From Candidatus Zhuqueibacterota bacterium (GTDB lineage: Bacteria; Zhuqueibacterota; Zhuqueibacteria; Oceanimicrobiales; Oceanimicrobiaceae): 64,000 bases of DNA. The position numbers were made by a program, and so were the translations under genes. This document shows, piece by piece, positions 16,969 through 25,812 of this stretch. Positions within the stretch are counted from its first letter, which is position 1; the number at the start of each line of letters is the position of its first letter. The notes beneath the pieces were generated by a model. That model searched no databases and was not told the DNA's origin. It saw nothing but the letters and a program-made list of their open reading frames with translations. The stretch lies in NCBI GenBank assembly GCA_029262055.1, contig JAJDAD010000033.1:1-64000 (forward strand), given 5' to 3'.

Positions 16969-17950
16969 GACAGTCGAGGTCATCGGGCGCTCACCGGCCT
17001 TTCACAAAGTTCTGGATACTGCCGAGAAGATCGCAGCCAGGAAGACGCTAACCATTCTACTGTCCGGCGAAAGTGGAACCGGCAAAGAGGTCATCGCCAG
17101 ATTGATCCACGATATGAGCTGCCAACCACACCAACCTTTCATCGATATAAACTGTGGCGCGCTGCCTGAGACGCTTCTGGAGTCCGAGTTGTTCGGTCAT
17201 GAAAAGGGTGCTTTCACCGGGGCTTCAGTGCAAAAGCCGGGTCTGTTTGAACTGGCCAATGGCGGTACCATTTTTCTGGACGAAATCAGCAATACTTCGC
17301 TCAATCTGCAAATCAAGCTTCTCAAAGCAGTTGAAACGAAACGTTTCCGGCGCGTCAACGGAGTAGAGGAAGTCAGCGTTTCCACACGCATCATTGCGGC
17401 TACCAACGTTCCCCTGGAGCAGGCTGTTCGCGAGGGCCGGTTCCGGGAGGACCTGTATTACCGTCTGAACGTGTGCGCCATCGACCTGCCGCCTTTACGC
17501 CAACGAGGCCATGACTGTCTGCAGCTCGCGGATCACTTCATCAAGAGATTCAACAACGACTATGAACTGAATGTCGTGGGTTTGACCGACGCCGCGCGGG
17601 ATTTCCTTTTGCGCTATACCTGGCCCGGAAATATCCGGCAACTCAAAAACACACTCGAGCGTGCCGTCCTGGTCGAAAGCGATGAATGGGTGGATATACG
17701 GCATTTGCAGATCGATTCGTTGTGGGGGGACGAGCGCCTGCAGGGGCAAAGCGCACCCAGCGTGGAGAGCCCGGTGCGAGTGATTGCGGACCAGATGACC
17801 TTCGAAGATACGGAGCGCTTCGCCATCAGCAGCGCTCTCACTGAAGCAAGCGGCAATGTCAGCGAGGCCGCCAGACTGCTGAAAATCAACCGGGGTAAAC
17901 TGCGCTACAAGATGTCCAAGCTCGGCATCTCCGCTTTCGAGCGATCGTAA
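16961..17950 (+). CDS. Sigma-54-dependent transcriptional activator (AAA+ and Fis-type HTH)
   Basis: 329 residues, with no N-terminal receiver, GAF or PAS domain. The AAA+ domain starts at once: Walker A GESGTGKE at 36-43, the sigma-54 contact loop GAFTGA at 83-88 and Walker B GGTIFLDE at 101-108, then FREDLYYRLNV with the arginine-finger region. The C terminus carries a Fis-type HTH (SGNVSEAARLLKINRGKLRYK). It should open sigma-54 promoter complexes. Control must come from another protein, most simply the overlapping TPR protein. GTG at 16952 is a possible alternative start. A candidate sigma-54 promoter lies upstream of the lipoprotein gene in the same locus. Confidence 0.93.
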   Translation: MDRTVEVIGRSPAFHKVLDTAEKIAARKTLTILLSGESGTGKEVIARLIHDMSCQPHQPFIDINCGALPETLLESELFGHEKGAFTGASVQKPGLFELANGGTIFLDEISNTSLNLQIKLLKAVETKRFRRVNGVEEVSVSTRIIAATNVPLEQAVREGRFREDLYYRLNVCAIDLPPLRQRGHDCLQLADHFIKRFNNDYELNVVGLTDAARDFLLRYTWPGNIRQLKNTLERAVLVESDEWVDIRHLQIDSLWGDERLQGQSAPSVESPVRVIADQMTFEDTERFAISSALTEASGNVSEAARLLKINRGKLRYKMSKLGISAFERS

Positions 17951-18001
17951 TCCTGACGCAAGTGACCCGCCGCGTAGGGCCACGCTTCTGACCGCGCTTC
18001 C

Positions 18002-19426
18002 CTATGGGAAAATCCCCAACTGCATGTAAGAAACCGCTACTTTATTGATGGCACAAATGAAGGCTGCTGTGCGAAAATCATCAACGCCTTCTGTTCTGAG
18101 CGAAAGCTCCCTGATGTCATCATAGGCGTTGATCATGGTCTCTTCCAGCCCAGAGTTTACCAGGTCCTTCTCATCCGCGCCATGCGCGATATAGTTCTTC
18201 TCTTCCAGGGACAGCTCTTTTCCCGTGAGACGCTCCACCGTGCTTAACAACGCGCGATTCGATGCCTCCTCGAAGCGCTTGCTGATCCGGCCAAAACGCA
18301 CGTGACTTAGATTCTTCAACCATTCAAAATACGAGACCGTAACACCTCCGGCATTCAGATACATATCCGGAATGATAAACGTGCCCTTTTCGCGCAGGAT
18401 GTCCGCCGCTGCGGCCGTGGTAGGTCCGTTTGCCGCTTCGGCCACAATCTTTGCCTTGATTTTCGGTGCGTTGGCTTTGGTGATCTGACGCTCGAGCGCC
18501 GCAGGAACCAGGATGTCACATTCATATTCCAGTGCGTCCAGATTATTTTTGAAGTTCTTTGCACCGGGGAAATTCAGGATCGAGCCACTCTCCTTCCGGT
18601 GTTCCTGCACCAGATCAACATCCAGGCCATTTGGGTTGTAGATGGCGCCGTCGTATTCGGAAACCGCAACAATGACGGCGCCGGCCTCCTGGAAGAACCT
18701 TGCCGCGTAGTAGCCGACATTGCCCAGACCCTGTACCACGATTTTCTTACCCTCGATGCCGGGCGCCAGGCCAATCTTTTGCATGTCGTCGGCAAACGTC
18801 AACGCGTGGCGTACTCCGTAGAACACGCCATTGCCCGTGGCTTCTATTCTGCCGCGAATGCCGCCCTGCTCGATAGGTTTTCCGGTTACACACGCCGCTG
18901 CATCCAGCGCTCCTTCCGAGCTGGTCATAGCGGCATAGGTGTCAGCGATCCATGCCATTTCGGCCGGCCCCGTGCCATAGTCCGGCGCCGGCACGTCAAC
19001 CCCGGGACCGATGAAGTTCTTCTTGGTCAGCTCGGCAGTATATCGCCGCGTGATTCGTTCGAGCTGGTCTCTGTCATAGTTGCGCGGTTCAATGCGAATG
19101 CCACCTTTGGCGCCTCCGAAAGGTACATCAACCAGGGCACACTTGAAGGTCATCAAAGCCGCAAGGGCCTTTACCTCGTCCGCATTCACCATGCCGCTGT
19201 AACGAATTCCACCCTTGACCGGAAGTTTGTGATGACTGTGCTCGACTCGAAACGCCTGAATAGTTTCGTACGACTTGTCGGCATGTTTCAGAGGAAATTT
19301 GAATTCATAAATGCTGTTGCAGTACATTATCTGTTCCAACAATCCCGACGGATGAGCTGTAAAGGAAGCTGCTTTGTCGAAGAATCTCATCACAGTTTCG
19401 AAAAAAGACAGCTTCTGCTGAGACAT
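18002..19426 (-). CDS. gdhA: Glu/Leu/Phe/Val dehydrogenase (glutamate dehydrogenase)
   Basis: Oxidative deamination of glutamate to 2-oxoglutarate (or the reverse) with NAD(P), in the cytoplasm. The 474-residue protein shows the substrate-binding lysines in [10 protein letters not shown] and the catalytic region [12 protein letters not shown], the dinucleotide loop [13 protein letters not shown], and [10 protein letters not shown] with [12 protein letters not shown], all typical of the family. The insert relative to short GDHs ([17 protein letters not shown]) is also usual. The ATG at 19426 follows AGGAG at good spacing; an ATG at 19450 would put that site inside the gene. The coenzyme preference was not determined. 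It converges with the sigma-54 activator. Confidence 0.93.
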   Translation of the reverse strand: MSQQKLSFFETVMRFFDKAASFTAHPSGLLEQIMYCNSIYEFKFPLKHADKSYETIQAFRVEHSHHKLPVKGGIRYSGMVNADEVKALAALMTFKCALVDVPFGGAKGGIRIEPRNYDRDQLERITRRYTAELTKKNFIGPGVDVPAPDYGTGPAEMAWIADTYAAMTSSEGALDAAACVTGKPIEQGGIRGRIEATGNGVFYGVRHALTFADDMQKIGLAPGIEGKKIVVQGLGNVGYYAARFFQEAGAVIVAVSEYDGAIYNPNGLDVDLVQEHRKESGSILNFPGAKNFKNNLDALEYECDILVPAALERQITKANAPKIKAKIVAEAANGPTTAAAADILREKGTFIIPDMYLNAGGVTVSYFEWLKNLSHVRFGRISKRFEEASNRALLSTVERLTGKELSLEEKNYIAHGADEKDLVNSGLEETMINAYDDIRELSLRTEGVDDFRTAAFICAINKVAVSYMQLGIFP

Positions 19427-19714
19427 AGGCACTCCTGATGTTGGATTCAACTCGGATTCGGTTGTGTTTTAGCAGCGTGACGGAATCAAATGAAATCGGG
19501 GGTATTCAGAAATAACATTTCCCAGAAAAAAAAGCAAGGGAATTGCGCCCGGCCAATTTCCACTCTTTGGGCTGATTTGTACCGGCCTGGAGCCGTCTTT
19601 TTGTGATTGACATCAAGTCTGAAAATTCGTAAGTTACGCTGGTTTTAGTCCCCCGAATGGCTCATCAACTGAACTGCCTCGCAGCAAGAAATGCTCAGAA
19701 CTTTTGTTGGATAA

Positions 19715-21742
19715 ATGATCTCAATAAGATTGCCGGCGCTCTACGTTTTAGTTTTTTGGGCAAGTCTAGTACATGCTCAGAATAACCCGGAAGGGTGGTC
19801 GCCGGCGCTCATGGCCACTTTTCGGCAGGTGGACGCTACCGCAATTTCCGCTGACGGGAAATTTGTAGCTTACTCCGTCGCCACGGCCAGAATGAGCGCA
19901 GAAGGCGCAGACTATCTCACCCACATCTGGGTGGCGTCGAGCGACGGCCGGCGCAATCAACAATTCACTCATGGTAAAACTTCGTGTACTGCCGCGTCCT
20001 TTTCGCCGGACGGTAAGTACCTGAGCTTCCTGTCTGCTCGTGGGTCCACCAGAGGTCCGCAGATCTGGCTGGCGCCGATGACCGGCGGGGAAGCCCGGCA
20101 GCTCTCTAACGCGGAACAGGGCGTCACGGCTTATGCCTGGGCGCCGGATTCCAGGATGATCGCCTTTACCGCGCTCGACCCGGTCCCGGCGAACGGGGAG
20201 AGGAAAGATCACGGACGCGTCATCGACGCCGCTCCACAGTACGCTCATCTTTACACTGTGGCAGCGCAGCAAAACTCCTTCGGCGTCCATCCGGTTGCCC
20301 GGTTGACCGGCGGAGCATTCCACATCGCGGCGCCGTTCGATGGGGCAGGGGCTTTTGATTGGGCACCGGACGGCCAGGCCATCGTTTTTGCGCACCGGGA
20401 GAATGCGGCAGTGGACGCGTGGCCGGGCACCGATATTTCCACGGTCGGCATCGACGACCAGAAAGTGCAGGTGCTGGTGGACCTGCCTGGCGCAGATTTT
20501 TCACCGCGCTACTCACGGGATGGCAAGTCGGTGGCCTTTGTCTCCGATGGTGGCGAGCCACGCTGGGCCGCTGCGAATGACATTTACCTGGTACCCGCCT
20601 CCGGCGGAGAGACGACGAAGCTCAGTGCAACGGCCGATCAGAATCCGCAGATCATCGGCTGGTCGGAAAACAACAAGCACATTTTTTTCCGCGAGGCGGA
20701 TGGAACGGCGCAGCGATTCTTTTCACTGCCGATCAACGGAGAGCCGGCAGTGGTCATCACGCATGGCGCCGGGACATACACAAAGCCCTCACTGAGTGCG
20801 AAAGGCGATAAGTTTGCGCTTGTGCATGAGACTGCTGAAATCCTGCCGAATGTCTACGTAACCTCCACACAAACTCCGAGTTTAAAGAAAATCACCAATC
20901 TGAACCGCGATTACCCTAATCTAAGGATGGGGAAGACCGAAGTCATCTCCTGGACGGCCCAAGATGGCCAGGAAATACAAGGCCTCCTCACGTATCCGGT
21001 TTACCATCAAATTGACCGCTCGGCACCGCTGATCGTCTTGTTGCACGATGGTCCAAACCTGGCCAGCACTCAGACCTACACTGCCTCCGGCGACCGTTAC
21101 CCGATTCAGGCTTTTGCGCAGCAGGGCTATGCCGTGCTGCGTCCCAATCCGCGCGGCAGCACCGGCTACGGTAAAGAGTATCGTTTCGCGAACTACGCGG
21201 GTTGGGGCATGGTCGACGCAGACGACGTCCTGGCCGGTGTCAATAAAGTGGTTGGAATGAACGTTGCTCATCCTGACAGCCTGTGTGTACTGGGCTGGGG
21301 CTACGGCGGTTATTTGGCGGCATTTATCACGACCAGGTCGAGGCGGTTTCGGGCGGCCGCTGTCGGTGCTGCACCGAGCAACCTGGTGAGCCTGGCAGGC
21401 ACGACGTCACGACCCTCGTACTTGTCAGACTACCTGGGTGGTTCCCTGTGGCAGAACTTTGACACATACGTGCGACACTCGCCCGTCTTTAATGTTGCCG
21501 GTGCCCGTACTCCAACTCAAATTCTGCACGGTGAGAATGACCAGTTGGTGCCGCCGGGTCAGGCTTTCGAACTTTACCATGCACTGAAGAATCAAAAGGT
21601 AGCGACTGAGCTGATTCTTTATCCGGCCGGACACACGGCAACCGCTCCCGGAACCATCATTGATATCGGAGAAAGAACCCTGGCATGGTTTAACCATCAA
21701 CTCGGACGCGCTCCCAGGACCGGCGTCATCACCCTGAAATAG
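19715..21742 (+). CDS. S9-fold peptidase homologue with the catalytic Ser replaced by Gly
   Basis: 675 residues: signal peptide (about 1-21), WD/propeller-like TolB repeats (AISADGKFVAYSV; SFSPDGKYLSFLS; RYSRDGKSVAFVS) to about residue 400, then an alpha/beta-hydrolase domain as in acylaminoacyl/dipeptidyl peptidases. The oxyanion region (NPRGSTGYG), the Asp loop (LHGENDQLVPP) and a C-terminal His (YPAGHTA) are present. The nucleophile motif GWSYGG reads LGWGYGGY, with Gly529 in the Ser position (codon GGC). It is therefore probably not a peptidase, and may be a binding protein or have lost function recently. The gene ends 21 bases before ddl and is likely co-transcribed with it. Confidence 0.88.
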   Translation: MISIRLPALYVLVFWASLVHAQNNPEGWSPALMATFRQVDATAISADGKFVAYSVATARMSAEGADYLTHIWVASSDGRRNQQFTHGKTSCTAASFSPDGKYLSFLSARGSTRGPQIWLAPMTGGEARQLSNAEQGVTAYAWAPDSRMIAFTALDPVPANGERKDHGRVIDAAPQYAHLYTVAAQQNSFGVHPVARLTGGAFHIAAPFDGAGAFDWAPDGQAIVFAHRENAAVDAWPGTDISTVGIDDQKVQVLVDLPGADFSPRYSRDGKSVAFVSDGGEPRWAAANDIYLVPASGGETTKLSATADQNPQIIGWSENNKHIFFREADGTAQRFFSLPINGEPAVVITHGAGTYTKPSLSAKGDKFALVHETAEILPNVYVTSTQTPSLKKITNLNRDYPNLRMGKTEVISWTAQDGQEIQGLLTYPVYHQIDRSAPLIVLLHDGPNLASTQTYTASGDRYPIQAFAQQGYAVLRPNPRGSTGYGKEYRFANYAGWGMVDADDVLAGVNKVVGMNVAHPDSLCVLGWGYGGYLAAFITTRSRRFRAAAVGAAPSNLVSLAGTTSRPSYLSDYLGGSLWQNFDTYVRHSPVFNVAGARTPTQILHGENDQLVPPGQAFELYHALKNQKVATELILYPAGHTATAPGTIIDIGERTLAWFNHQLGRAPRTGVITLK

Positions 21743-21763
21743 CTAACTCTTCTCATTCTTCCT

Positions 21764-22870
21764 ATGCAAAAAAAACTCCGTGTTGGCATCCTGTTCGGCG
21801 GCAAATCCGCCGAACACGAGGTTTCGCTGCAGTCGGCCCGCAACATCGTGCTGGCCATTGACCGCAACAAGTACGACGTTGTTCTCATCGGCATCGACAA
21901 GCAGGGACGCTGGTACCTGAATGATGAATCCAGGTGGCTCCTGAACGCCGAAGATCCGAAGCTGATCAGTTTAAATAAGAGCGGAGAGAGCGTTGCCCTT
22001 GTGACCAACGACGATGGCGGCAGGGAGATTGTGAGCCTGGTCGAGCAGCAGTCGTTCGGGTCGCTGGATGTGATTTTCCCCGTGTTGCACGGCCCTTACG
22101 GTGAAGATGGCACGATCCAGGGACTGTTAAAAACCATGAACGTGCCCTTTGTTGGCGCCGGGGTCCTGGGCTCTGCAGTCGGGATGGACAAGGATGTGAT
22201 GAAGAGATTGCTGAAAGAGGCAAATCTGCCCACGCCCGGGTTCCTCACGTACGCAGGCCACGATCTCGAACGGATTGACTTTGAAGTCTGCAAGCAAGCG
22301 CTCGGCCTGCCGATGTTTGTCAAGCCTGCCAATCTGGGCTCGTCAGTGGGTATTCACAAGATCGCCGGGCCGGAGGAGTTTGTGGCCGGTGTTCGGGATG
22401 CGGTGCGCTACGACTCCAAGATCATTCTGGAAGAGGCGATCGTGGGACGGGAAATCGAATGTTCGGTTCTGGGAAACCACGAGCCGATAGCCTCGCTGCC
22501 GGGCGAAATAATCCCGACCAGCGACTTCTACTCGTACGAAGCGAAGTACATCGATGCGGAAGGTGCTTTGCTGGAGGTGCCGGCCAAACTGCCGGATGAC
22601 CTGGTCAAGAAAGTGCAGGAACTGGCGATCACGACCTTCAAGGTGCTTTGCTGCGAGGGCATGGCGCGCGTGGATCTGTTTCTCACGGCAGACAATCAGT
22701 TGTTTGTCAATGAAATAAACACCATTCCCGGCTTTACCAAGATCAGCATGTACCCGAAATTGTGGGAAGCGAGTGGGCTTTCACAAACCGAGCTAATCGA
22801 CAAACTCCTGCAGTTGGCGCTGGCAAGGCATGAGCGCGAACAGCAGCTCAAGACTTCATTTGACCTGTAG
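21764..22870 (+). CDS. ddl: D-alanine--D-alanine ligase
   Basis: ATP-dependent ligase making the D-Ala-D-Ala dipeptide for peptidoglycan. The 368-residue ATP-grasp protein shows GGKSAEHEVSLQSA at the N terminus, the hinge VLHGPYGEDGTIQG, the loop KPANLGSSVGIHK, and VNEINTIPGFTKISMYPKLW with the metal ligands near the C terminus. SYEAKYIDAEG occupies the omega-loop position; Tyr here fits D-Ala rather than D-lactate specificity. It follows the S9-like gene by 21 bases. Its 3' end overlaps the convergent membrane-protein gene by 23 bases. Confidence 0.95.
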   Translation: MQKKLRVGILFGGKSAEHEVSLQSARNIVLAIDRNKYDVVLIGIDKQGRWYLNDESRWLLNAEDPKLISLNKSGESVALVTNDDGGREIVSLVEQQSFGSLDVIFPVLHGPYGEDGTIQGLLKTMNVPFVGAGVLGSAVGMDKDVMKRLLKEANLPTPGFLTYAGHDLERIDFEVCKQALGLPMFVKPANLGSSVGIHKIAGPEEFVAGVRDAVRYDSKIILEEAIVGREIECSVLGNHEPIASLPGEIIPTSDFYSYEAKYIDAEGALLEVPAKLPDDLVKKVQELAITTFKVLCCEGMARVDLFLTADNQLFVNEINTIPGFTKISMYPKLWEASGLSQTELIDKLLQLALARHEREQQLKTSFDL

Positions 22871-23240
22871 GCGCCGGCCAGAGACAGCGAAACAGAAATC
22901 CTGCCAGACCGCACAGACCACCCACAAGCCCGCCGACGAGCGCGGTAACCAGAAGCACCACAAAGTCCGCAGGCACTCCCAGCATTTGTGCAATACGATG
23001 GGTCAAAATGCCGCCCGATTTAACATGAATAAAGCCCGCCATTACAAGCCAGAGCACGGCCACTCCCAGGCTACCGGCGCTGAAGGCAGTCTTGCCCGAC
23101 CGAGCGCGCCAGGCGCCCACCGCGAAGGAGACCACACCCATCGACCACCACGGCAGAAACGTCGCAGCCAAAAAACCGGCGATCACAACCAGAGCGATAT
23201 TCGATACGACTTCCAGAGTCTTAGACAAGTCTTCAGGCAT
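22848..23240 (-). CDS. Small integral membrane protein
   Basis: 130 residues with about four hydrophobic segments (IALVVIAGFLAATFLPWW; SMGVVSFAVGAW; SLGVAVLWLVMAGFI; FVVLLVTALVGGLVGG). Family not recognised. It begins two bases after the stop of the RlmL-like gene, so it is the last gene of that operon, and it overlaps the end of ddl on the opposite strand. Confidence 0.7.
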   Translation of the reverse strand: MPEDLSKTLEVVSNIALVVIAGFLAATFLPWWSMGVVSFAVGAWRARSGKTAFSAGSLGVAVLWLVMAGFIHVKSGGILTHRIAQMLGVPADFVVLLVTALVGGLVGGLCGLAGFLFRCLWPAPTGQMKS

Positions 23241-23242
23241 TC

Positions 23243-24394
23243 TTAGTACAATTCAAACTTGGCCAGACGCCCGTCCAGTCCGCCATTCGATAGCGGCACT
23301 TTCCAGGACGACCTCAGTCCAATGTTCTTGAGATACTTCCGTTCCCCGAAATAAATGTAAGCCGAGGAACCGCAGCAACGTTGCTTGAGAAAATCGCCGA
23401 ATCGTTTGTAGAATAAGCTCAAATCCTCCCCCTTGCGCATTCTGATGCCATACGGCGGGTTGCAAAAAATAGCCTGGCCCTCGATTTTTTGCACGTCGAA
23501 AATGTCTTTCTGTTTGATCTCGATTGCCCGGTCGGCGTCGATGGCAGAGCAGTTTGTTCGCGCGGCTTCGACTGCGGCAAGCGAAATGTCGCTGCCCGAA
23601 ATGATGCCCCGCTTCAGGGGGACTTTGTTTTTCAGACTTTCGCCGCGAACCTCGCGCCACAAGGATTTATCGAAATCAGGCAATCGCTCAAATCCGAACT
23701 TTTTGCGCAACATGGCCGCGGGTTGATTGCTGGCATGAATGTAGCCCTCGCACAGCAACGTGCCCGAGCCGCAGAACGGGTCGTACATCGGCTGACTGCC
23801 ATCCCATCCGGACTGTTTTATGATGGCGGCCGCCAGGGTTTCGACCATGGGCGCTTCTACTGCAGATACGCGGTATCCTCTGCGGTGCAGGGAGCCACCG
23901 GACGTGTCCAGGCTGATGGTTGCGCGGTTCCTGGCGATGTGCAGGTTTACCCACAGATCCGGCTCCCGTGTGTCGACCGAGGGGCGCACACCAAACTGCG
24001 TCCGGAAGTAGTCGGCAATGGCGTCTTTCAGGCGCAGAGCAGCGAACTTTGAGTGCCGGATTGCTGAGTTCGAGACGTTGGCGAAAACCGCGAAAGTGTG
24101 GTCTGGAGTGAGAAAGTCCGCCCACTCGATCTTCAGTGCCTGTTGGTACAGGTATTTGTCTGAGTGGCAGTTGAAGAACTTTATCGGCGCCAGGACGCGG
24201 TTCACCAGCCTTGCGTGGAGATTGATGCTATAAATCGTTCTTAAGCTCGCGGTAAAATACAGACCTCTGAAACCTGGGCGCAGATCGGTGGCCCCCAGCG
24301 TCGCGAGTTCCTGTTCCGCAAGCTCCTGCAGGTCTTCCGCGACCTGCGCGAAATAGGTGCTATCGTCCTGGTAGCTGTAAGCCATAGTTGCCAT
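23243..24394 (-). CDS. THUMP-domain rRNA guanine-N2 methyltransferase (RlmL/RlmK N-terminal type)
   Basis: 383 residues. An N-terminal ferredoxin-like and THUMP region (about 1-165) is followed by a Rossmann methyltransferase domain with the SAM-binding motif YDPFCGSGTLLCEG and the catalytic motif FCNPPYGIRM of N2-guanine RNA methylases. Length and order match RlmL-type proteins that make m2G in 23S rRNA; the exact target base is inferred from family. It is probably in the GT2-DUF4922-SpoIID operon (69 bases after SpoIID). An ATG at 24382 is an alternative start; neither has a strong ribosome binding site. Confidence 0.9.
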   Translation of the reverse strand: MATMAYSYQDDSTYFAQVAEDLQELAEQELATLGATDLRPGFRGLYFTASLRTIYSINLHARLVNRVLAPIKFFNCHSDKYLYQQALKIEWADFLTPDHTFAVFANVSNSAIRHSKFAALRLKDAIADYFRTQFGVRPSVDTREPDLWVNLHIARNRATISLDTSGGSLHRRGYRVSAVEAPMVETLAAAIIKQSGWDGSQPMYDPFCGSGTLLCEGYIHASNQPAAMLRKKFGFERLPDFDKSLWREVRGESLKNKVPLKRGIISGSDISLAAVEAARTNCSAIDADRAIEIKQKDIFDVQKIEGQAIFCNPPYGIRMRKGEDLSLFYKRFGDFLKQRCCGSSAYIYFGERKYLKNIGLRSSWKVPLSNGGLDGRLAKFELY

Positions 24395-24462
24395 TTGAAA
24401 TTTGGTTCAGACTCTGTGAAGACCGTTTGTCACCGCAAGCGTCCCCAAAGTCCTTTGCGTTA

Positions 24463-25812
24463 TTATTGATAGAGTTGCTCAACTTGAGTCCCGGGATAGT
24501 AGTGCTGCAAAATATCGGCATGCGAGATTCCCTGCCAGGCCATTGCGGCGGCTCCGATTTGGCAGAGGCCGACCCCGTGTCCCCATCCTGCGCCCTTAAG
24601 GATAAACTCATCCGGCGCTTCCTCTGGCCCGACCGTGTCAACGACAAATGCGGAACTGTAGAGGTGCGAGGGTGACAGGGCCCGGCGGATTTCCAACTCT
24701 TTGCCGATGACCACGCTGCCTTTTTCACCGGTTAGCCGGACGCGTTTCAATCTGCCGGAAAGACCGCGTTCGACCGGCTGTATTGCCACCAGCGCTCCGA
24801 AGTCGAGACCCAGTTTTTGTTTGAGCAATTCACCGCCTTCCGCAGCCGTCAGCTTAACCTGCCAGCGAAAAAAGTCACGGGTGTTCTGATCATAAGAAAC
24901 CAGAACTTGCTTTAAGATGCGTTCGTCCGAGCAATTGCAATAAACATCCGGTTCGCTGAGAATAGACTCACGTGCTGCCGCTTCATCGGTGAGAGGCGGG
25001 CGGGGCATTTGTTTGTCCGGGCCATCGACCAAAGGAACCAGGTAGGGCACCTCCTCGTCGCTCCAGGCCAACCGGAAGTCTTCGGTCACACCACCACAGC
25101 TCTTGCTGAAGCGAGCGTCGCAGACTTTGCCAAGATGGGTAAGCACCTGGCCGCTGGTGTCTTGAATAGCGGAATAAACCCGGGACTCGGAAATCCGGTG
25201 GACGCCCTGATAGCGCTGGCAGTGGTCGTCGGCACAAACGTCAAAACCGGCATGTGCCTGGTGGTCGTACCAACGGGTGATCTCATCATCCTTGATTTGC
25301 TCGTGCACGGCGTTGTCCGGCGCGGATGATTTTGCCGCCATCTGAGCCAGAAGCCAACTGCGCGAGACCACTGCATGCGCCTTGACCAGGTCCGGCGGGG
25401 AGGACGAACTCATTTCCGAACAGATAACCGAGAGAATGTAGGTTTCCAGGGGCACGTCATTGATGGCGGTCACCCGGTTGCCGGTTTGCAGCACAAACCG
25501 CAGCGCACCGTTAAAGGTCTGGACTTCCGTCTGCTGCCAGTGAAAGTCGATGCCGATGGTCGCTTCCAGGGAAAAGCGGCCCGCGTCTCTGTCCACGGGG
25601 GACAAGTGAAACTCACGCGAGTCAGGTACGGGTCTGCCCTGGCACGTCAGCGTGCCATCCGTGCATGCAATTTTGTATTCGCCTGCCGGATAGGTGCTGC
25701 CGGAAGCATCCACAAATTCACTCAGCAATCTGAACGAGATGTCCTCGGCCTTTTCCACCAGGCCGACCGCAATGACCGGCTCGCTACCTGAGTCAAGCTG
25801 GGGTTTGGTCAT
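24463..25812 (-). CDS. SpoIID/LytB-domain protein
   Basis: 449 residues. The SpoIID signature is clear: VPLETYILSVICSEM, the helix PDLVKAHAVVSRSWLLAQ and the C-terminal GAGWGHGVGLCQIGAAAMAWQG with HADILQHYYPGTQV. SpoIID proteins are lytic transglycosylases acting on denuded glycan strands in sporulators; in non-sporulating bacteria the role is unknown. There is no signal peptide, which is odd for a wall enzyme. A Cys/His-rich insert (HAGFDVCADDHCQRYQG) is usual in the group. It overlaps DUF4922 by 4 bases, so the genes are tightly coupled. Confidence 0.88.
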   Translation of the reverse strand: MTKPQLDSGSEPVIAVGLVEKAEDISFRLLSEFVDASGSTYPAGEYKIACTDGTLTCQGRPVPDSREFHLSPVDRDAGRFSLEATIGIDFHWQQTEVQTFNGALRFVLQTGNRVTAINDVPLETYILSVICSEMSSSSPPDLVKAHAVVSRSWLLAQMAAKSSAPDNAVHEQIKDDEITRWYDHQAHAGFDVCADDHCQRYQGVHRISESRVYSAIQDTSGQVLTHLGKVCDARFSKSCGGVTEDFRLAWSDEEVPYLVPLVDGPDKQMPRPPLTDEAAARESILSEPDVYCNCSDERILKQVLVSYDQNTRDFFRWQVKLTAAEGGELLKQKLGLDFGALVAIQPVERGLSGRLKRVRLTGEKGSVVIGKELEIRRALSPSHLYSSAFVVDTVGPEEAPDEFILKGAGWGHGVGLCQIGAAAMAWQGISHADILQHYYPGTQVEQLYQ

